Source: Mangrovibacillus cuniculi
GTDB taxonomy: Bacteria; Bacillota; Bacilli; Bacillales; R1DC41
DNA length: 64,000 nucleotides
Assembly: GCF_015482585.1 (NCBI RefSeq)
Contig: NZ_CP049742.1
Coordinates: 1,787,277 to 1,851,276, forward strand
Direction: 5' to 3'
Of the stretch, positions 60,641-64,000 are shown one piece after another. Made by a program: the position numbers and the translations under genes. The notes below the pieces were generated by a model. The model saw only the letters and a list, made by a program, of their open reading frames with translations, ran no database searches and had not been told where the DNA came from. Each line of letters begins with the position of its first letter. Positions within the stretch are counted from its first letter, which is position 1.

Positions 60641-61012
60641 TTATCCATCAATCTCTTGAAATTTCTTTTTCAATTCTGCATATATAGAAAGTATCTCTTG
60701 TTTAAGTTTTGGCTGAGCACCAGTTGGAATAAAGAGATCTGTGGAGTTCTTTACATCTACAGCTGTTTTTATCGGTGTAAGTTGGACAACAGAAACCACC
60801 AATAACCCAGATTTATCTCTTGGTCTTTGAGCCATGATTTCACCGCGATCCACAGAAACAGAAATTACTCTGTATCCTACCTTTTCAATTAATCCTTTTA
60901 TTTCTTCCACCATTTTTCTGCCTGATTCTTTATAATAACGTGTTTGTAGCGTTACATCTTCATGTGCATCGCTCGTTTCACACTCTTTTGAAAATCGTTT
61001 AAAAATCCCCAT
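60641..61012 (-). CDS. conserved cytosolic protein, 123 aa
   Basis: Soluble alpha/beta protein, of unknown function, found between speD and nrdR in several Bacillus genomes. Features: Y-Y-K-E-S-G-R-K-M-V-E-E-I, V-S-V-D-R-G-E-I-M-A-Q-R-P-R and a C-terminal helix (Y-A-E-L-K-K-K-F). I know no named domain. Confidence 0.65.
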   Translation of the reverse strand: MGIFKRFSKECETSDAHEDVTLQTRYYKESGRKMVEEIKGLIEKVGYRVISVSVDRGEIMAQRPRDKSGLLVVSVVQLTPIKTAVDVKNSTDLFIPTGAQPKLKQEILSIYAELKKKFQEIDG

Positions 61013-61144
61013 CAGTCAACCCTGCTTTCGTTCTATATTGTTCTCTTAATGATAAATTTAATAAGCGATTAGTTCAAGTAAAGAAATAGATTCTAGTTTA
61101 AAACGTATCACACAATTGTAAAACAATTATGCATAATGCACAAA

Positions 61145-61170
61145 AAAGCTCCCCATTAACGGGGAGCTTT
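61145..61170 (-). terminator. terminator after speD
   Basis: AAAGCTCCCC/GGGGAGCTTT, 6-nt loop, with TTTTTT on the minus strand. Confidence 0.92.
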
Positions 61171-61176
61171 TTACTC

Positions 61177-61560
61177 TTAAAGAGCTTTAGCTTCTGAATT
61201 TGCTTTTACTTGAACTGGACCCATACCACGTGGAATCTCTACTGTTTCACGTGTTTCAGCTCCTAATGCATCAGCAATGTAGTTCGCTGCAATGTTCGGA
61301 TCTAAATCTCCACATGTATACACATCGATGCTTGCATAGCCGTGTTCTGGGAAGCTGTGAATCGTAAGGTGTGATTCAGAAATAATGACGACACCACTTA
61401 CACCCTGAGGAGCAAATTTATGAAATGCTACCTCGCGAATTTCAGCACCAGACTTTAAAGCGGCATCTACAAACGTTTTTTCAATTCCTACAACATCGTT
61501 TAACTTGTCAAAATCACAGCCCCAAAGCTCTGAGATGACATGACGACCCATTGTTTCCAT
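61177..61560 (-). CDS. speD: S-adenosylmethionine decarboxylase proenzyme
   Basis: A 127-residue proenzyme of the short bacterial class 1B. It self-cleaves before the Ser in [15 protein letters not shown] to form a pyruvoyl group, and supplies decarboxylated SAM for spermidine. C-T-C-G-D-L-D and the catalytic Cys/His are present. Leader carries a structured RNA. Confidence 0.97.
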   Translation of the reverse strand: METMGRHVISELWGCDFDKLNDVVGIEKTFVDAALKSGAEIREVAFHKFAPQGVSGVVIISESHLTIHSFPEHGYASIDVYTCGDLDPNIAANYIADALGAETRETVEIPRGMGPVQVKANSEAKAL

Positions 61561-61609
61561 TGATTGTTTCCCCCTTTACTAGAATTAAATATAAAGACAA
61601 TCGACATTG

Positions 61610-61715
61610 GGTTTTGTATAACTACCACGGGGGAAAGTTAGTCCGAAGAGGTCCTAACCCTTTAAGTAGTTATGATACTATATTCAACTACGTGAGCGCT
61701 AAGTTCACGAATCAT
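61610..61715 (-). ncRNA. structured speD 5' leader (candidate cis-regulatory RNA)
   Basis: The leader of about 155 nt folds into ATAACTAC/GTAGTTAT (8 bp, 61,618-61,673) enclosing GTTAG/CTAAC with a CC-TCTTC-GG tip, preceded by CGTGA/TCACG. No terminator follows. I do not know a named RNA family for it. Confidence 0.45.
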
Positions 61716-61744
61716 AGTATACTTTGTTTAAAATTGAATTGCAA
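61716..61744 (-). promoter_or_regulatory. speD promoter
   Basis: Minus strand TTGCAA, 17-bp spacer, TATACT, giving a leader of about 150 nt. Confidence 0.65.
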
Positions 61745-61908
61745 TGAGTTTTTTCAATTTGTTATATGTCCTTTTGAAGCATCCCCTAAAAATCAAGTGT
61801 GTACACTGTTAATAAAAACCTTTGTTAAATTTTAGAACAAAACATTAAATCAAAGATTAGGTTTCTGCAATCCTTTATTTCTTAACCCATAATTTCTATA
61901 AACAAAAC

Positions 61909-61942
61909 AAAGACAGGTAGATTCATCCATCTACCTGTCTTT
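61909..61942 (-). terminator. terminator after gapB
   Basis: Perfect 14-bp stem AAAGACAGGTAGAT with a 6-nt loop; T-rich tail GTTTTG on the minus strand. Confidence 0.88.
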
Positions 61943-61979
61943 CGTACGTTTGTTCCAAATGCTCATATCACAAGTAATT

Positions 61980-63005
61980 TTAACTAATCTTCACCTTAGC
62001 CAGCAAACCCATTTCACTTGCTACTTTTTTCGTTAGGTCTACTACACGGCATGAGTAGCCCCATTCGTTGTCGTACCATGCTAATACTTTGATTTTTGTC
62101 CCTTCCATAACCATTGTTGATAAAGAATCAATAATAGCGGAGTGAGGGTTTGTATTAAAGTCAATGGATACTAATGGCTCATCGCAGACTTCTAGCACAC
62201 CGTTTAAGGAAGTTCTAGACATGCGTTTAAACATGCTGTTTACTTCATCAACAGTAACTTCTCTTTCTACATCTACAACTAGATCAACTAATGACACATT
62301 TGGTGTTGGAACACGTAATGCCATTCCATGTAATTTCCCCTTTAATTCAGGCAGTACTAGAGCTAAAGCTTTTGCAGCTCCTGTTGATGTTGGGATGATG
62401 GATTGACCACACGCTCTTGCACGACGTAGATCTTTATGCGGATTATCGATATTTTTTTGATCATTCGTGTAAGCATGAACTGTAGTCATTAAACCATTTA
62501 CAATTCCAAACTCTTCGTGTAACGCTTTTACCACAGGTGCCAGACAGTTTGTCGTACACGATGCATTTGAAATAATATCATGTTGTTCTATATTTAACTT
62601 TTCGTCATTAACTCCCATAACAATGGTGATATCTTCTTCTTTCCCAGGTGCAGTAAGGATTACTTTTTGTGCTCCAGCTTCCAAGTGAAGTGCCGCATTT
62701 TTGCGATCGTTGAATTTACCAGTAGCTTCAATAACTATATCTACCTCTAATTCATTCCAAGGAAGAAGGGCTGGATTTCGTTCGTTTACCAATGTAATCA
62801 CTTTTCCATTTACAAGCAAACCTTCTGAACACGGTTCAACAGACCCTATAAACGGACCATGTGTGGAATCATATTTTAACAAGTGTGTTAACGTCTCTGC
62901 AGAGTAACTTGCATTAATTGCAACAATGTTCATGTCACCTTCTGTCATCGCTCTACGAAATACCATTCTTCCGATACGCCCAAAACCGTTTATCGCTATT
63001 CTCAT
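61980..63005 (-). CDS. gapB: NADP-dependent glyceraldehyde-3-phosphate dehydrogenase (gluconeogenic)
   Basis: A 341-residue GAPDH with I-N-G-F-G-R-I-G-R-M-V-F-R-R at the N-terminus and the catalytic cysteine in S-N-A-S-C-T-T-N-C-L-A-P. After strand 2 it has N-A-S-Y-S-A-E-T-L, without the Asp of glycolytic NAD enzymes, which fits NADP use. It runs in gluconeogenesis in B. subtilis, where CcpN represses it. A cre-like CcpA site lies upstream here. Position beside speD and coaE is conserved. Confidence 0.95.
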   Translation of the reverse strand: MRIAINGFGRIGRMVFRRAMTEGDMNIVAINASYSAETLTHLLKYDSTHGPFIGSVEPCSEGLLVNGKVITLVNERNPALLPWNELEVDIVIEATGKFNDRKNAALHLEAGAQKVILTAPGKEEDITIVMGVNDEKLNIEQHDIISNASCTTNCLAPVVKALHEEFGIVNGLMTTVHAYTNDQKNIDNPHKDLRRARACGQSIIPTSTGAAKALALVLPELKGKLHGMALRVPTPNVSLVDLVVDVEREVTVDEVNSMFKRMSRTSLNGVLEVCDEPLVSIDFNTNPHSAIIDSLSTMVMEGTKIKVLAWYDNEWGYSCRVVDLTKKVASEMGLLAKVKIS

Positions 63006-63100
63006 GATTGCTCCCCCTTTTAGTGTAACACATATATACCCCTTAATATGTAATTAGTATATCACATTAGGACTTTTTTGACTATACTATATAGAATATT

Positions 63101-63116
63101 TTGAAAGCGCTTAAAT
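63101..63116. promoter_or_regulatory. cre-like CcpA site upstream of gapB
   Basis: TTGAAAGCGCTTAAAT matches WTGNAARCGNWWWCAW at 15 of 16 positions, about 96 bp upstream of the gapB start. The rest of the 300-bp gap is AT-rich promoter DNA with a TATAGT box and the coaE terminator. Confidence 0.6.
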
Positions 63117-63237
63117 ATTTCTATATTTTCATCTATTTTTGCAAAATTACTGAATATTTCTGTTGTACTAATCGAGACTCATCCAGTACAAACCACATCA
63201 TGTGAATGCCCTTGTGTTGTACCTAATTACAACAAAA

Positions 63238-63281
63238 AAGCTGCATCGTGTAGTGGCTTTCGCTCATACAACGTGCAGCTT
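63238..63281 (-). terminator. terminator after coaE
   Basis: AAGCTGCA/TGCAGCTT arms around an imperfect inner stem; TTTTTTG on the minus strand. Confidence 0.82.
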
Positions 63282-63304
63282 TAACTTAAATGACAAGACT
63301 GAAC

Positions 63305-63895
63305 TTAGTACCTTAAGTTGCTTAAGTATTTATCTAATTGAATAGATAAATCTTCCTTACTTCCTGAATTATCTATCGTCACATTTGCCAATTTCTTTTT
63401 CTCATTAATTGGCATTTGAGATGCAATTCTACTTAGCGCTTCTTCTTGAGAATAGCCATTTCTTCGCATCAATCTCTCTAGCTGTATCTCCTTTGGAACA
63501 TAAATTAATAACGTTTGATCTACAATAGAAGTTAATTTACTTTCAAATAGTAATGGTATATCTAAAAAAACTATTTGGTTTCCCTCTTTTAGGTATTCAT
63601 CTGCTTGAAAGAGCATTTCTCTTCTAATAGCTGGGTGCATAATGGAGTTAAGAGTAAGCCTTGCCTCTTCATTTTGAAACACTATAGATCCTAATTTCTC
63701 TCTATTCAAACTACCATCTTCATGAAGCATCCCTTGGCCAAAATGCTCTGCAATTTGGGTTAACGTTGGCTTGTTAGGCTCTACAATTTCTTTTGCAATT
63801 TTATCAGCATCTACCACAGGGTACCCTTGATCCTCTAAATAATTAGACGCAGTAGACTTACCAGAAGCAATTCCACCAGTAATACCTATAATCAT
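63305..63895 (-). CDS. coaE: dephospho-CoA kinase
   Basis: A 196-residue kinase for the last step of coenzyme A synthesis. P-loop G-I-T-G-G-I-A-S-G-K-S-T (residues 4-15), D-A-D-K-I-A-K-E-I substrate region, D-I-P-L-L-F-E-S, and lid R-L-M-R-R-N-G-Y-S. Follows ytaF by 19 bp. Confidence 0.96.
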   Translation of the reverse strand: MIIGITGGIASGKSTASNYLEDQGYPVVDADKIAKEIVEPNKPTLTQIAEHFGQGMLHEDGSLNREKLGSIVFQNEEARLTLNSIMHPAIRREMLFQADEYLKEGNQIVFLDIPLLFESKLTSIVDQTLLIYVPKEIQLERLMRRNGYSQEEALSRIASQMPINEKKKLANVTIDNSGSKEDLSIQLDKYLSNLRY

Positions 63896-63914
63896 TCGCG
63901 TACTCCTTTATCTC

Positions 63915-64000
63915 TTATAACTTTAAAATTCCTATCACTATCAGTATCACACCTGGGAGAAAGGAAAGTCTTTGTAACCATGATATGTGTGAAAACCATT
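63915..64000 (-). CDS. ytaF: YtaF sporulation membrane protein, C-terminal end only
   Basis: A minus-strand frame runs in from the right edge and stops at 63915. The visible 27 residues end with R-L-S-F-L-P-G-V-I-L-I-V-I-G-I-L-K-L, a transmembrane helix like the end of B. subtilis YtaF, which precedes coaE there. Only this fragment is present, so the call depends on the helix and synteny. Confidence 0.65.
   Translation of the reverse strand, partial: WFSHISWLQRLSFLPGVILIVIGILKL

Overview
This window is a low-GC chromosome segment from an endospore-forming member of the Bacillaceae. The evidence is the spore and germination genes (gerE, gerM, sspI, ytxC), T-box leaders, a lysine riboswitch, and a gene order that follows Bacillus subtilis almost gene for gene from ysnB through sdhCAB, lysC, uvrC, trxA, the fad/etf genes, mutS2, pheST, infC-rpmI-rplT, thrS and dnaBI to gapB and coaE. 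Nearly all genes read leftward (minus strand). The genus cannot be fixed from sequence alone.

Positions 1 to about 14,900 are the right-hand part of a prophage integrated at the 3' end of a tRNA-Arg(UCU) gene. From the tRNA leftward come a tyrosine integrase, an ImmA-type peptidase, a CI-like repressor and a divergent Cro-like protein. The two regulators share at least four operators of the form GTTCCT-N4/5-AGGAAC. Next come a frameshifted Rha protein and an early/replication block laid out like the B. subtilis skin element: AbrB-like, YqaI-like, YqaJ exonuclease, RecT, DnaD-like, DnaC/DnaI-like loader, RusA. An ArpU-like late regulator follows. Beyond it (1-3,700) is a low-GC accessory stretch of small unrecognised proteins, several with membrane segments, a GNAT acetyltransferase and two decayed genes. 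The window opens inside an HNH endonuclease gene, so the packaging and structural genes and the other attachment site lie off to the left.

Positions 14,900-26,500 carry ysnB-rdgB-rph-gerM-racE-ysmB, gerE, an out-of-place gluconokinase, an acyl-CoA thioesterase with a FadR-like operator, sdhCAB and yslB. Positions 26,900-36,400 carry lysC behind a lysine riboswitch, uvrC, trxA and the fatty-acid degradation genes fadR-fadB-etfB-etfA and lcfA. A FadR box at fadR and a cre-like site at lcfA suggest induction by long-chain acyl-CoA together with catabolite repression. Positions 36,700-48,500 carry yshE, mutS2, polX, yshB, rnhC (no zapA between them), pheST under a T-box, an rRNA methyltransferase and sspI. 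Positions 49,000-64,000 carry an M42 peptidase, a dimeric dUTPase, sigma-W ysdB, ysdA, infC-rpmI-rplT with an L20-type leader and an ATT start for infC, a NERD protein, thrS under a T-box, ytxC-dnaI-dnaB-nrdR, speD with a structured leader, gapB, coaE and the end of ytaF.

The most unusual signal is in the intergenic DNA. Three tandem arrays (36.5, 48.6 and 54.1 kb) look different at first sight, but each is built from dimers of a 20-21 bp unit (period 40-41 bp) with a related core (T-C/T-C-T/G-G ... C-A/G-C-TTT). They look like one dispersed minisatellite family. Two further GC-rich repeat blocks (26.6 and 30.9 kb) are of different types. I did not find a recognisable new enzymatic or defence system; the best place to look for one is the prophage accessory stretch at 0.2-3.7 kb.
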